From NCBI RefSeq assembly GCF_003732225.1, contig NZ_MOBJ01000007.1, forward strand, positions 62,001 through 126,000: a stretch of 64,000 nt of DNA, written 5' to 3'. How positions within the stretch are numbered: the stretch's first letter is position 1; every line of letters starts with the position of its first letter. The position numbers and the translations under genes were made by a program. The notes beneath the pieces are model-generated. The model was not told the DNA's origin and did no database searches. It was given only the letters and a program-made list of their open reading frames with translations. Positions 38,301-46,379 of the stretch are shown here, one piece after another. The stretch comes from Pseudomonas brassicacearum. Its GTDB lineage: Bacteria; Pseudomonadota; Gammaproteobacteria; Pseudomonadales; Pseudomonadaceae.

Positions 38301-38324
38301 CAAAGGCCAGTTAACTGGTCTTTG
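38301..38324. repeat. 24-bp palindrome at the island's left edge
   Basis: CAAAGGCCAGTT and AACTGGTCTTTG form 12-base arms with one G-T pair and no loop. It is 43 bases after ogt and has no T-run, so it is not a clear terminator. Confidence 0.5.
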
Positions 38325-38432
38325 AGGGGGGCAGCGCGCAAAAAAAGCGAATGTTTTAGTTTGTAGTCATTGGATGATGGCGCGGCGCAAGTTGATCGGG
38401 GTTTTATTCGCAAGCAGACCACTTCCGACTGA

Positions 38433-39017
38433 TTACGACCCCGAGCGGTCATTCACTATCGTGGACACCGAAGGCAGTCCGCTGGAAAGACTTATTAGGC
38501 CGTGTTCGGCGACTAAATCCGCAAGCACAACTCCCGCTCGTTCGATCTCTAGCTGGTTGTTCGCTATGAACGACGTAATATGCGTCGTGCGATTTCTTTT
38601 CCGGCTATCGTGCGGAACCTTTCCCTGTGCAATCGGCGGAGCACCGTATAGGGAGATATGCGCGTATATTAGGTCTCGTTCACGCTGGAGCTTTTGTGTA
38701 TCTGTTTCGAATACGGTGAGCCCTAGCTGCCAGCCTGCGTGGAAGTACTGCGATAGTGTGAAGTTATTTCCGGAGTCGGCTCCAACGGTTGCTGTTGGTG
38801 TTAGGTGTTGTCGGAATCGAACCCCCGTCGCGTCGGACTCACGCATTGCCTCACCGATATAGAGAATATTGCTTTCTCCTTTTGGATACGGAATCAATTT
38901 CTTCGAGAGGAAGTAGGCGTAGACTACATTGACCCCGCTTTGAAGGCCCGGGTTGTTCTTTAGAGCAGCTAGCTCTTCTCTATTTGAGATTCTAGGAATG
39001 CAGATAATCTGCCGCAT
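38433..39017 (-). CDS. GIY-YIG-like nuclease domain protein
   Basis: This 194-residue protein shows a divergent GIY-YIG pattern: NVVYAYFL (31-33 as VVY), then ILYIGEA (YIG at 53-55). Catalytic-type Arg/His follow in GVRFRQHL and Glu113 in QRERDLIYAH. GAPPIAQGK replaces the usual PPxN. Codon use is AT-richer than the flanking core genes, which suggests transfer. The start ATG is preceded by AGGAG on the minus strand. It lies 267 bases downstream of the large HD-ATPase gene on the same strand, across the attC-like site. It may be a nuclease effector or an unrelated passenger. Confidence 0.6.
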   Translation of the reverse strand: MRQIICIPRISNREELAALKNNPGLQSGVNVVYAYFLSKKLIPYPKGESNILYIGEAMRESDATGVRFRQHLTPTATVGADSGNNFTLSQYFHAGWQLGLTVFETDTQKLQRERDLIYAHISLYGAPPIAQGKVPHDSRKRNRTTHITSFIANNQLEIERAGVVLADLVAEHGLISLSSGLPSVSTIVNDRSGS

Positions 39018-39209
39018 ATGGAATGACCTGGCGATTGAGTTAGGAGAAGTAAAAAATTAGACCGATGTATTTTGTATCGGTGACTCTAGTCTCAGATTGG
39101 CATTTTTAACAAAGAATAAATTTTCCCCTGTTTTACCGCATTAGCATCCGACTGCTTGCGACCAAAAATAACCATACGCTAACGAGGCTATAGAGCAACC
39201 AATATGTGC

Positions 39210-39267
39210 CCCCAACGTCTGAGTTCAGCGGCCGCTGAAGGCGGACCGCTGGAGCGAAGGGTTAGGT
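39210..39267 (-). other. Integron attC-like recombination site
   Basis: This 58-bp imperfect palindrome begins 17 bases after the stop of the HD-ATPase gene. Read on the minus (coding) strand it opens with ACCTAAC (RYYYAAC) and ends with GTTGGGG (GTTRRRY with the last base off). Between them, TCCAGCGG pairs with CCGCTGAA, and an inner CCGC/GCGG stem closes a short loop. Size, simple-site pairing and orientation (gene stop, then RYYYAAC ... GTTRRRY) are those of a gene-cassette attC. The strand sequence resembles the aadA-type attC read in the coding direction. Confidence 0.75.
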
Positions 39268-39284
39268 ACCACTTCGCACTTATA

Positions 39285-42113
39285 CTAACGGGGGCGTTGC
39301 TGCAAAACTGGTGAGCGGACTAGCTGATTCCATACCTCTGCAAATGCAGAAGGCTGAGTGTCAGTAGTTTCTTTCCGCTTAGCGTCGCTATCAAAGTAGA
39401 GAAACGTGATTCCGAAAGCTTCTGAGTCGTTAAGTTCTGCACACACAGAGGTTAGGTCGAGCGTCAGTGCGGGAACAATTCCAGATGCCCAAAGTCCCCA
39501 TCCACCGAGATCGACCTCTAGAGTCAACCTATTCCATTGACTCCGTGGTACGTTCCCAGGCGTGACAAGCTCAGCGACATCTGTTTTGCGAACAAGTATC
39601 CGCCGCCCCACCACTCCTAGTGGTACAAAAAAACCAGTTGACTTTCCATGGTAGTCGAAGCCGCCGATTGAGTCGCGCAGGAAGTTAGTTCTACTTACTT
39701 TAGTGTGGCTGATGCCTTCTACGGCCACATAATGCTCGGCCCATTCGGTGAACGATGGAGACGTGAATGCTCCGCGTTTGTTCGATATGTTGACTGCATC
39801 GATGACAATGCTCGTTACCTCTGCCGCTCGCAGAAGATCGGCGTCAGTCGGAATGATCCCGGTCTTTGAGAGCACCACAGGAGCAGTATTACTGCGATAT
39901 TCATTTTTTGACGATAGGCCAAGTATTCGAGGCTTGATGGAGAGCAACACATTTTCGGGTGTGATGCCTGGGTTGAGATTCTCAAACGTCTGAATTAATC
40001 GGGTGACAAGGTAGTCCGAAATGTCGAGAGCAAGTTCTCTCTCGAATTCGGTACGGCCTGTGGCTACCTCGTCGCGTTGCAGGTTGATGGGGAATCGTCC
40101 ATCAGCATCAAATACAACCAAACTGGGCGGCCTTGCAGCAATAGTGCCTAGCTCATTCGAAATTTCAGGTGTTAGCTTATAGCTGCTTCGGCAAACCCAT
40201 ACGCCATTACAGATGACCAAACTTTCGGGTTGCCCCCATCGCTCAAGCGTCTCATAGCTCCAAATTACATCGTCGTACCCTTCGGCGGTGATGCGGCGCC
40301 ACTTGGTTGAATCGAGAGGGGAGTCACACTCTGGGACTACGTACCTCTGCTTGAGGTTAACCTGTGTGTCTGTAGCGAGAATTCGTTGTACGTTCGGACT
40401 CGTAAGGCAATACCAATCCCATAATTCGTCATCCTTGATGAGTTTGGCTACGACCTCATCTGATAATGGGATCTCGATCCGGGTTCCCGCGTGAAACTTA
40501 CATGGTGTCACCTCGATCGACTCTGAACCTTGTTTGCACGAAAATGTAATCGCATTGTCTTCCGCATCGTAGATAGATCGAGTAGTAACTCTAATCTCGG
40601 GCCCAAGTAGGAAGGCCGCGAGTAAACCTATTCCAAAACGACCTGTTCGGTGGACTGTAGAATGACCACTAGATTCGTGATTCCTCCTCCATATATCGCT
40701 GCGTCGAAAAGATGCACCAATATTTAGAAGATACTTGTCGACTACGTCGGGAGTCATGCCGACGCCGAAGTCCTCAATAATTAGCTTTGCATTCGTATCC
40801 TCAGGAAAACTTAAGGTGACGATTACATCATCGCTTGGTTTGAACGTAGAAGTGACTAACCCCTTCACTATCAAGTCATCACGTTCCCGGCAAGCATCTA
40901 CAGCGTTTTGAACTAGCTCGCGGATTCCAATCTCTGGCTTTTCACCATAAAGTGGCATAACTAGCAAGTCCATTAGCTCAGCGCTAGCAGTCTTGAATCT
41001 AAAGTCGCGCGGAAGATACGGTGGGCGCCGTTTTTTCCAGAAAGAGTCCGGGTCATCGAGATTGGATCTGATACGTCTGATTGTAATTCCAAGAGAGTTG
41101 AGAGGTGGGAGCCGCCCATAGACCTCACCGAGTACTGCCCAGCTTTTGTCTAGCTCAGTCTGAATGTCGCGCAGCAAGCTCCGCATCCCTAAGAACGTTA
41201 CGGCGCTCTCTGGTTCACAGTCCACAAAGATAGCTTCTGGGTCGTCGTGCGCTTGGTTGATCTCGCGAACAGACATATGCTTGCGCCACTCGCCGCGTGA
41301 TACTGGACTAACGAGTGATTTAAGTCGGAGTAGCTGTCCTGGAGCTCGTGAGGAATGAATCTGAAGGTAGTCTGCTATGCGCAACACCATCATTACAAAA
41401 GGAGCTCGGCAGTTGCGGTGTACACGTCGCTGGTTAGGTTCGAGCACATCAACAGCCGACCGGATGGAGGAGTTGTGACTCCTTGCCACGTATCCCGAAA
41501 GGTCCATTAGATCCTTAAACTCACCATCTGCGAGAGCGACTGGAGAGTTTGGCCCCGGTATTCCGGAGATAGCGATTTCATGCGCAAGTCTCGCGTGATG
41601 TCGCCGGAGGAATTCACCAATTAGTAATCGATGCTTGAATGTCAGGTCGAGCTTGTTTGATGGGACGTCTTGAACCGGATCAGAGTTTCCAAATAGCGCA
41701 TGTAACTTGCGCTGGTCAAAGCGGCGTGCCTCCGAGAGGAATTGGTCCCAAAGAGCTGGCCACCCTATCTCACCTTGGATGTAGCGAGATGGTGCTGGCT
41801 GATAACTACCACCTATCAGGGAAAAAAAGCCGTCTTCGGAAATATGGAGGGCACAATCGTGCAGGAGTACGGACAGTACGATGACGGCGCCATCTTCAGC
41901 TGTTAGATGCGGCCACGATTCGTCAGATATTAGCCCTTCGGCGGTAAGCAATACTTCTGTTAAGTGCTTCAGACTGTGATCAGTATACTCGTGGAAGAAA
42001 ACGGTTCTGTTGTCGAGAGTCCACGGCTCAACAATTGCCAGTGCTTTTAGCACTACGGCGTTCAGAGCATGGTCTCGACTTATGAGTTCTTCGATACGAG
42101 GCGGTAAGTGCAT
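39285..42113 (-). CDS. HD phosphohydrolase-Hsp90-like (GHKL) ATPase fusion, candidate defence effector
   Basis: This 942-residue protein has no signal or membrane segment. Residues ~1-260 form an HD domain: YTDHSLKH (H46, H50), LLHDCALH (H85-D86), RRHHARLAHE (H172-H178) and LRIADYLQI (D248) supply the metal ligands. Residues ~380-620 form an Hsp90/MORC-type ATPase: N-box IRELVQNAVDACRE (E399, N403), EDFGVGM (D448) and GRFGIGLLAAFLLG (491-504). The remaining ~320 residues are unassigned. Codon use is AT-rich relative to neighbours. The family is not one I can name. The architecture (nucleotidase plus chaperone-like ATPase) and the attC-like site suggest an anti-phage or stress module carried on a cassette. 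Confidence 0.88.
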   Translation of the reverse strand: MHLPPRIEELISRDHALNAVVLKALAIVEPWTLDNRTVFFHEYTDHSLKHLTEVLLTAEGLISDESWPHLTAEDGAVIVLSVLLHDCALHISEDGFFSLIGGSYQPAPSRYIQGEIGWPALWDQFLSEARRFDQRKLHALFGNSDPVQDVPSNKLDLTFKHRLLIGEFLRRHHARLAHEIAISGIPGPNSPVALADGEFKDLMDLSGYVARSHNSSIRSAVDVLEPNQRRVHRNCRAPFVMMVLRIADYLQIHSSRAPGQLLRLKSLVSPVSRGEWRKHMSVREINQAHDDPEAIFVDCEPESAVTFLGMRSLLRDIQTELDKSWAVLGEVYGRLPPLNSLGITIRRIRSNLDDPDSFWKKRRPPYLPRDFRFKTASAELMDLLVMPLYGEKPEIGIRELVQNAVDACRERDDLIVKGLVTSTFKPSDDVIVTLSFPEDTNAKLIIEDFGVGMTPDVVDKYLLNIGASFRRSDIWRRNHESSGHSTVHRTGRFGIGLLAAFLLGPEIRVTTRSIYDAEDNAITFSCKQGSESIEVTPCKFHAGTRIEIPLSDEVVAKLIKDDELWDWYCLTSPNVQRILATDTQVNLKQRYVVPECDSPLDSTKWRRITAEGYDDVIWSYETLERWGQPESLVICNGVWVCRSSYKLTPEISNELGTIAARPPSLVVFDADGRFPINLQRDEVATGRTEFERELALDISDYLVTRLIQTFENLNPGITPENVLLSIKPRILGLSSKNEYRSNTAPVVLSKTGIIPTDADLLRAAEVTSIVIDAVNISNKRGAFTSPSFTEWAEHYVAVEGISHTKVSRTNFLRDSIGGFDYHGKSTGFFVPLGVVGRRILVRKTDVAELVTPGNVPRSQWNRLTLEVDLGGWGLWASGIVPALTLDLTSVCAELNDSEAFGITFLYFDSDAKRKETTDTQPSAFAEVWNQLVRSPVLQQRPR

Positions 42114-42567
42114 TTGAATGTTCTCTGCTGGAGCGCTGTATTTGCGAAGGTAGCGAGAGGTATAGGTTCGTTATGCACCATGCCGACACATCCCTTTGCG
42201 TACTTGGTTCAGAAGCTTGGAGCCTAGCGCGTGGCAGAGACAAAATACAACCGGGAAGCTGGTCGTAGGCGGAATTTACTGTAGTGACAGGAAGCTCATT
42301 TTTTCGAGCAATCGCTCTTGGCCGTTCCCTATCAGGTGCGATTTGCAAGATTTGAAGCAGAATGGGGGTAGCATTACCTGATTCAGTCCTACGAGGCGGC
42401 TACAACTATACGGGCTTGGTGAGAATGCTCTGACAGCTTTTCAAGGTTGCCGGGTGGGAAGGTATGTGGATAACCTCCGGGTGTCGCTGCCAATTCAGCG
42501 ACCGGGTTTAGCGACCTGAACAGGTATAGGTGATACAGCACCCAAAACTTTGTTTAGGAGCTTCACC
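42114..42567. other. Gene-free right edge of the accessory segment
   Basis: About 450 bases with no convincing coding sequence. It should contain the promoter of the HD-ATPase gene (minus strand) and, nearer the DUF6124 gene, a structured leader. No integrase, transposase or tRNA remnant was seen. Confidence 0.45.
42483..42516 (+). promoter_or_regulatory. Leader hairpin and direct repeat before the DUF6124 gene
   Basis: GTCGCTG and CAGCGAC form a 7-bp stem. AGCGACC is repeated after 13 bases. From memory, similar GCGACCGGGTTTAGCGACC leaders precede other Pseudomonas genes of this small-protein family. Confidence 0.5.
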
Positions 42568-42939
42568 ATGCACAACGACACTTCCAATACTACAGAAACC
42601 CCAGGCACTTCCCCTTACGCCTCCACCGACTCTAAAAAACTCCACGACGCTGCCGAGCGGGCGCTGGATCATTACCTCAAGCCGCCGTTTGTTCAGGCGC
42701 CGCTGTCCGATAAGCGTCCTTCCAATATCTTTACGGTGATCCCCGATCTGGATAACGAAACCTTGCTGGCGCATGCCTCGGAAACCTTGGCGTCGCTGAA
42801 TGTGATGGCCAGTGATCTGGCGTTTGAGCTGGAGGGCACGCGGCGGCATGTGGCGTTGGCGATTCAGCAGATGATTTCGTTGGGGGAATTGTTGGTGAAT
42901 CGGGCGTTGGATAGTTTTGATCAGCCGGAGGCGCCGTAG
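42568..42939 (+). CDS. DUF6124 (DUF3077-like) small protein
   Basis: This 123-residue soluble protein belongs to a Pseudomonas-specific family. It has the hallmark SDSKKLHDAAERALDHYL-like segment (here TDSKKLHDAAERALDHYLKP). A later conserved part reads DLDNETLLAHASETLASLNV, followed by a helical end. Its function is not known; several paralogues per genome are common. TAGGAG lies about eight bases before the ATG at 42568. Codon use is that of the host, so this gene marks the return to resident DNA after the accessory segment. Confidence 0.88.
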   Translation: MHNDTSNTTETPGTSPYASTDSKKLHDAAERALDHYLKPPFVQAPLSDKRPSNIFTVIPDLDNETLLAHASETLASLNVMASDLAFELEGTRRHVALAIQQMISLGELLVNRALDSFDQPEAP

Positions 42940-42993
42940 CACCATAGTGTGGCCAGCAGGGGGCAATACATTCTGTAAACCGAAGCGAGTCTG

Positions 42994-43086
42994 GTGTGGG
43001 AGCGGGCTTGCTCGCGAAAGCGGACTGACAGTCAACTGAGGTGTTGAATGTGATGGCCTCTTCGCGAGCAAGCTCGCTCCCACATT
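42994..43086. repeat. REP doublet, family B (inverted pair)
   Basis: Inverted family-B copies downstream of the DUF6124 gene, 80 bases before a family-A doublet. Confidence 0.9.
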
Positions 43087-43169
43087 TGATCTTTGTTGTT
43101 TGGAGCCTTGCGTTCGCTCAACTGGCTGGCAGTAAGGCCCACTCCCTCGATTGATCATGTGCCGCCCCC

Positions 43170-43258
43170 GTAGGAGCTGCCGCAGGCTGCGATCTTGGTG
43201 ATGGGTGGGGTTGCGGCAAGATTGAGGTCAAAAGATCGCAGCCTGCGGCAGCTCCTAC
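43170..43258. repeat. REP doublet, family A (inverted pair)
   Basis: Inverted family-A copies separated by about 32 bases. Together with the preceding family-B doublet they fill most of the gene-free stretch 42940-43378. Confidence 0.9.
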
Positions 43259-43378
43259 AGAGGAATGCGTACCCCCGAGCTGCCGCGTAGGGGCGGTTGT
43301 CCGTTTTGTAACAGGACAGCAATCGGCGGGGCGGGTGGGGTGTGACAGAATAGGCGATCCATTTTTTCAGGAACGCCC

Positions 43379-44023
43379 ATGGACGCTGCCAAACCCGCTC
43401 TGATTCGCGAAACCTTTCCCGTTGGGCCGTTGCAGTGCAACTGCACGATCATCGGTGATCCGATCACCAGGAAGGCCATCGTGGTCGATCCGGGTGGTAA
43501 TCATGAGTTGATTCTGGCGCGGCTGGAGGCGTTGGGGTTGAAGGTGGTGAGCATCATTCATACCCACGCGCACCTGGATCACTTCCTGGCGTCGGGCCAG
43601 TTGAAGGAGAAAACCGGCGCGACGTTGCACCTGCATAAAGAGGATCAGTTCCTTTGGGACAATCTGGAGATGCAGTGCCAGATGTTCGGGGTGCCGTACA
43701 CGCCGGTACCGTCGCCGGATCGCTGGTTGGCCGATGATGAAGAGCTGGCCTGCGGCTGTGGCGTGGCGTTGCACACGCCGGGTCATACGCCGGGGTCCAT
43801 GAGCTTTTGGTTTTCTGAGGCTAAGCTGCTGATTGCCGGTGACACGCTGTTTCGTCGCGGGGTAGGGCGTACGGATTTGTGGGGCGGTGATCAGGCGACC
43901 ATCGTGCGTTCGATCAAGCAGCGTCTGTACACCCTCGATGAAGAGGCGACGGTAATAACCGGACATGGTCCCGATACCCGTCTGGGTGATGAAATGCGTG
44001 AAAATCCGTTTGTTCGAGCCTGA
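43379..44023 (+). CDS. MBL-fold hydrolase, YcbL/glyoxalase II-like
   Basis: This 214-residue metallo-beta-lactamase-fold protein has the metal motif HTHAHLDH near residue 60. Further ligands are His in HTPGHTPGSMSFW, Asp in IAGDTLF and a late His in VITGHGPDTRLG. It matches the type II glyoxalase-like YcbL group, which hydrolyses thioesters. It lacks the C-terminal glutathione-binding domain of true GloB. It is monocistronic and starts with an ATG after GGAAC. The physiological substrate is unknown. Confidence 0.9.
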   Translation: MDAAKPALIRETFPVGPLQCNCTIIGDPITRKAIVVDPGGNHELILARLEALGLKVVSIIHTHAHLDHFLASGQLKEKTGATLHLHKEDQFLWDNLEMQCQMFGVPYTPVPSPDRWLADDEELACGCGVALHTPGHTPGSMSFWFSEAKLLIAGDTLFRRGVGRTDLWGGDQATIVRSIKQRLYTLDEEATVITGHGPDTRLGDEMRENPFVRA

Positions 44024-44139
44024 TTTTCCGGGCTGCGGAACGACCTGATGGAATTTTTGCCGTGGGTCGTGTTCCAACGCCCGCAGGGGTCTATTGCCAA
44101 CGTCCGTTGCACCACAGAATGTAAAAGTAGGAGCTCTCC

Positions 44140-44868
44140 ATGTTCACCTCGAGTCGTTTGATTATTGTCGCTACTGCCGTGGCCATGCTGGCTGGCTGTG
44201 CGAACCAGAACCCGTATGACAACCAGGGTCAGGCCGACAGCGGCTCCGCGGGCATGAGCAAAACCGCCAAGTACGGCGGCCTGGGTGCGCTGGCCGGTGC
44301 TTTGGCCGGTGCTGCCATCGATCACAATAACCGTGGCAAGGGCGCGCTGATTGGCGCTGCTGTCGTTGGTGCCTCCGCCGCCGGTTACGGTTACTACGCC
44401 GACCAGCAGGAAAAGAAACTGCGCGCCAGCATGGCCAACACCGGGGTTGAAGTGCAGCGTCAGGGCGATCAGATCAAGCTGATCATGCCGGGCAACATTA
44501 CGTTCGGCACCGATTCGGCGAACATCGCTCCAAGCTTCTACCAGCCACTGAACAACCTGGCGGGTTCGCTTAAAGAGTTCAGCCAGAACCAGATTGAAAT
44601 CGTCGGCTACACTGACAGCACCGGCGCTCGTCAGCACAACATGGACCTGTCCCAGCGTCGTGCTCAAAGCGTGGCAACCTACCTGACGTCGCAAGGTGTT
44701 AGCGGTGCCAATCTGTCGGCGCGTGGTGCTGGTCCGGATAACCCGATTGCCAGCAACGCTGATGTCAATGGTCGGGCGCAGAACCGTCGTGTAGAGGTTA
44801 ACCTCAAGGCGATTCCGGGTCAGCAGTATGGCCAACCTGCCCAGCAGCAAGGTCAGCAGTACCAGTAA
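44140..44868 (+). CDS. OmpA-family lipoprotein with glycine-zipper (YiaD-like)
   Basis: This 242-residue lipoprotein has lipobox LAGC, Cys near residue 20. Residues ~45-85 form a Gly/Ala-rich zipper (YGGLGALAGALAGAAID, GAAVVGASAAGYGYY). The C-terminal OmpA domain binds peptidoglycan (VGYTDSTGARQHNMDLSQRR, with Asp and Arg contacts, and NRRVEVNL). It probably links outer membrane and peptidoglycan. The tail is Gln-rich (QQYGQPAQQQGQQYQ). GGAG lies nine bases before the ATG, and a strong terminator follows. Confidence 0.92.
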   Translation: MFTSSRLIIVATAVAMLAGCANQNPYDNQGQADSGSAGMSKTAKYGGLGALAGALAGAAIDHNNRGKGALIGAAVVGASAAGYGYYADQQEKKLRASMANTGVEVQRQGDQIKLIMPGNITFGTDSANIAPSFYQPLNNLAGSLKEFSQNQIEIVGYTDSTGARQHNMDLSQRRAQSVATYLTSQGVSGANLSARGAGPDNPIASNADVNGRAQNRRVEVNLKAIPGQQYGQPAQQQGQQYQ

Positions 44869-44899
44869 CAAAAAACCTGACTGAACCCCAGGTGTAAAA

Positions 44900-44940
44900 A
44901 GCCCGCCCGATTCTCAGCAGATCGGGTGGGCTTTTTTTTG
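44900..44940 (+). terminator. Terminator of the OmpA-family gene
   Basis: GCCCGCCCGAT ... ATCGGGTGGGC stem followed by eight T residues. Confidence 0.92.
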
Positions 44941-44950
44941 TTGCCTGTTA

Positions 44951-45058
44951 GGGCCTCATCGCGAGCAAGCTCGCTCCCACATTTGAATTTCAGTGACCAC
45001 ACGTTCTGCGACTAATGGAGATCCCCTGTGGGAGCGAGCTTGCTCGCGATGAGGCCCT
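44951..45058. repeat. REP doublet, family B (inverted pair with long arms)
   Basis: Two copies are inverted with near-perfect arms of about 30 bases, extended by GGGCCTCAT/ATGAGGCCC outside the usual core. Confidence 0.9.
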
Positions 45059-45083
45059 CACAGGCGCTCAAGCTCTCAGCAAC

Positions 45084-45124
45084 AAAAAAGCCCTCGGACA
45101 TCACCTGTCCGAGGGCTTTTTTTA
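45084..45124 (-). terminator. Terminator of yhcB
   Basis: AAGCCCTCGGACA ... TGTCCGAGGGCTT stem flanked by A6 and T7, so it is bidirectional. Confidence 0.9.
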
Positions 45125-45141
45125 TGTCGCGTGAAACCTGG

Positions 45142-45579
45142 TTACTTCTTCAAGCCGTAATGCTCGTCGAGCATGCCTGGGGAGTTTGGCATTTTCGGCG
45201 CGTAATCGCGTGGAGGCTCCTGATTGCGTGGCGGCGTCAGGCGTTCCCGTGGTGCTTGCACGGCGGCCTCGGAATGCAGGGCGGCCAGCAGGCGTTGGCG
45301 AGTCTGTTCGTCCAGGGCCAGGCGGTTGGCACCCTCGGCGAGGTGGTCTTGCACTTCCTGGTAGCTCTGAGTGAGCTTCTTGACCAGCGTTGCGGTGCTG
45401 TTGAAGTGGGTGACCACTTCATTCTGATAGCTGTCAAAACGTTCCTGAATGTCATCCAGCTGACGTTGCGTGCTGCTAGGCGCGGCATTCGGCAGAAGGC
45501 GGGCAACCAGGAATCCAATGGCGACACCGGCAACCAGGGCAAGAGTCGGCAACAACCAAACTAAGAGCGAGTGTTCCAC
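45142..45579 (-). CDS. yhcB: YhcB (ZapG-like, DUF1043) inner-membrane protein
   Basis: This 145-residue protein has one N-terminal membrane helix (LLVWLLPTLALVAGVAIGFL). A coiled-coil stretch follows (TQRQLDDIQERFDSYQNEVV, STATLVKKLTQSYQEVQDHL), then a Pro-rich tail. The architecture matches YhcB/ZapG, which affects cell envelope growth and division in enterobacteria. It is divergent from the alpha/beta hydrolase gene and ends at a strong terminator. Confidence 0.88.
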   Translation of the reverse strand: MEHSLLVWLLPTLALVAGVAIGFLVARLLPNAAPSSTQRQLDDIQERFDSYQNEVVTHFNSTATLVKKLTQSYQEVQDHLAEGANRLALDEQTRQRLLAALHSEAAVQAPRERLTPPRNQEPPRDYAPKMPNSPGMLDEHYGLKK

Positions 45580-45725
45580 GAGTCCTTCCTCTATAAACGG
45601 CTTTGCTTTACGTTAACGGCTCGGACCTGCGCTGTATACCGCGACGAGATCGCAATCATGCCAGGCACAGACTTTTAGCTAGACGAGTCGACCCTTCGAG
45701 AGGTCACGGAGTTCCTTCCTTGCTT

Positions 45726-46355
45726 ATGCGTGAAACCCCTGTATTGATTGATGGCCCGGTGGGCCAACTGGAAGCCTTGTACCTGGACTCCCCCGAGCCA
45801 CGTGGCCTGGCGCTGATCTGCCACCCCAACCCGGTGCAGGGCGGCACCATGCTCAATAAAGTCGTTTCGACCTTGCAGCGCACCGCTCGCGACGCCGGTT
45901 TGATCACATTACGTTTTAATTACCGTGGCGTTGGCGCCAGCGCTGGCACGCATGACATGGGCACTGGTGAAGTCGACGACGCACAAGCCGTGGCCGAATG
46001 GTTGCGCGCCAAACACCCTGAATTGCCCATGACCCTGTTCGGTTTCTCCTTCGGTGGTTTCGTCGCGGCCAGTCTCGGCGGACGTCTGGAAGCCAAGGGT
46101 GAACAGCTCAAACATCTGTTCATGGTCGCGCCGGCGGTGATGCGTCTGGGTGATCAGGATCAGTTGCCGCAGCATGGCGAACTGACGCTGATCCAGCCAG
46201 AAACCGACGAAGTCATCGATCCGCAGCTGGTTTACGATTGGTCTGATGCCCTCGATCGCCCCCATGAGCTGCTGAAAGTGGCAGAATGCGGACACTTTTT
46301 TCACGGCAAGCTGACCGATCTCAAGGATCTGATCCTGCCGCGCCTTTCGAATTGA
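45726..46355 (+). CDS. Alpha/beta hydrolase
   Basis: This 209-residue alpha/beta hydrolase has nucleophile motif GFSFGGFVAA, oxyanion-type HPNPVQGGTM near the N-terminus, Asp in ETDEVIDP and His in ECGHFFHGK. It resembles the COG2945 group of small hydrolases. GGAG lies 14 bases before the ATG but eight before an in-frame TTG at 45720, so a TTG start is possible. It is 24 bases before trpS and probably cotranscribed. The substrate is unknown. Confidence 0.87.
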   Translation: MRETPVLIDGPVGQLEALYLDSPEPRGLALICHPNPVQGGTMLNKVVSTLQRTARDAGLITLRFNYRGVGASAGTHDMGTGEVDDAQAVAEWLRAKHPELPMTLFGFSFGGFVAASLGGRLEAKGEQLKHLFMVAPAVMRLGDQDQLPQHGELTLIQPETDEVIDPQLVYDWSDALDRPHELLKVAECGHFFHGKLTDLKDLILPRLSN

Positions 46356-46379
46356 TTGCAGTCTGATAAGCGATTACCC

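Noticed and set aside
38374..38862. 162-codon plus-strand frame in the accessory segment
   Set aside because: Antisense to the GIY-YIG-like gene; Ser/Arg/Cys-rich with no motif.
39285..42113. The chaperone HtpG itself
   Set aside because: HtpG begins with the GHKL domain and lacks an HD domain; here the ATPase is internal and the C-terminal part does not read as Hsp90.
38259..42480. Prophage or transposon remnant
   Set aside because: No phage structural gene, integrase, transposase, terminal repeats or tRNA junction was seen; the attC-like site fits better.
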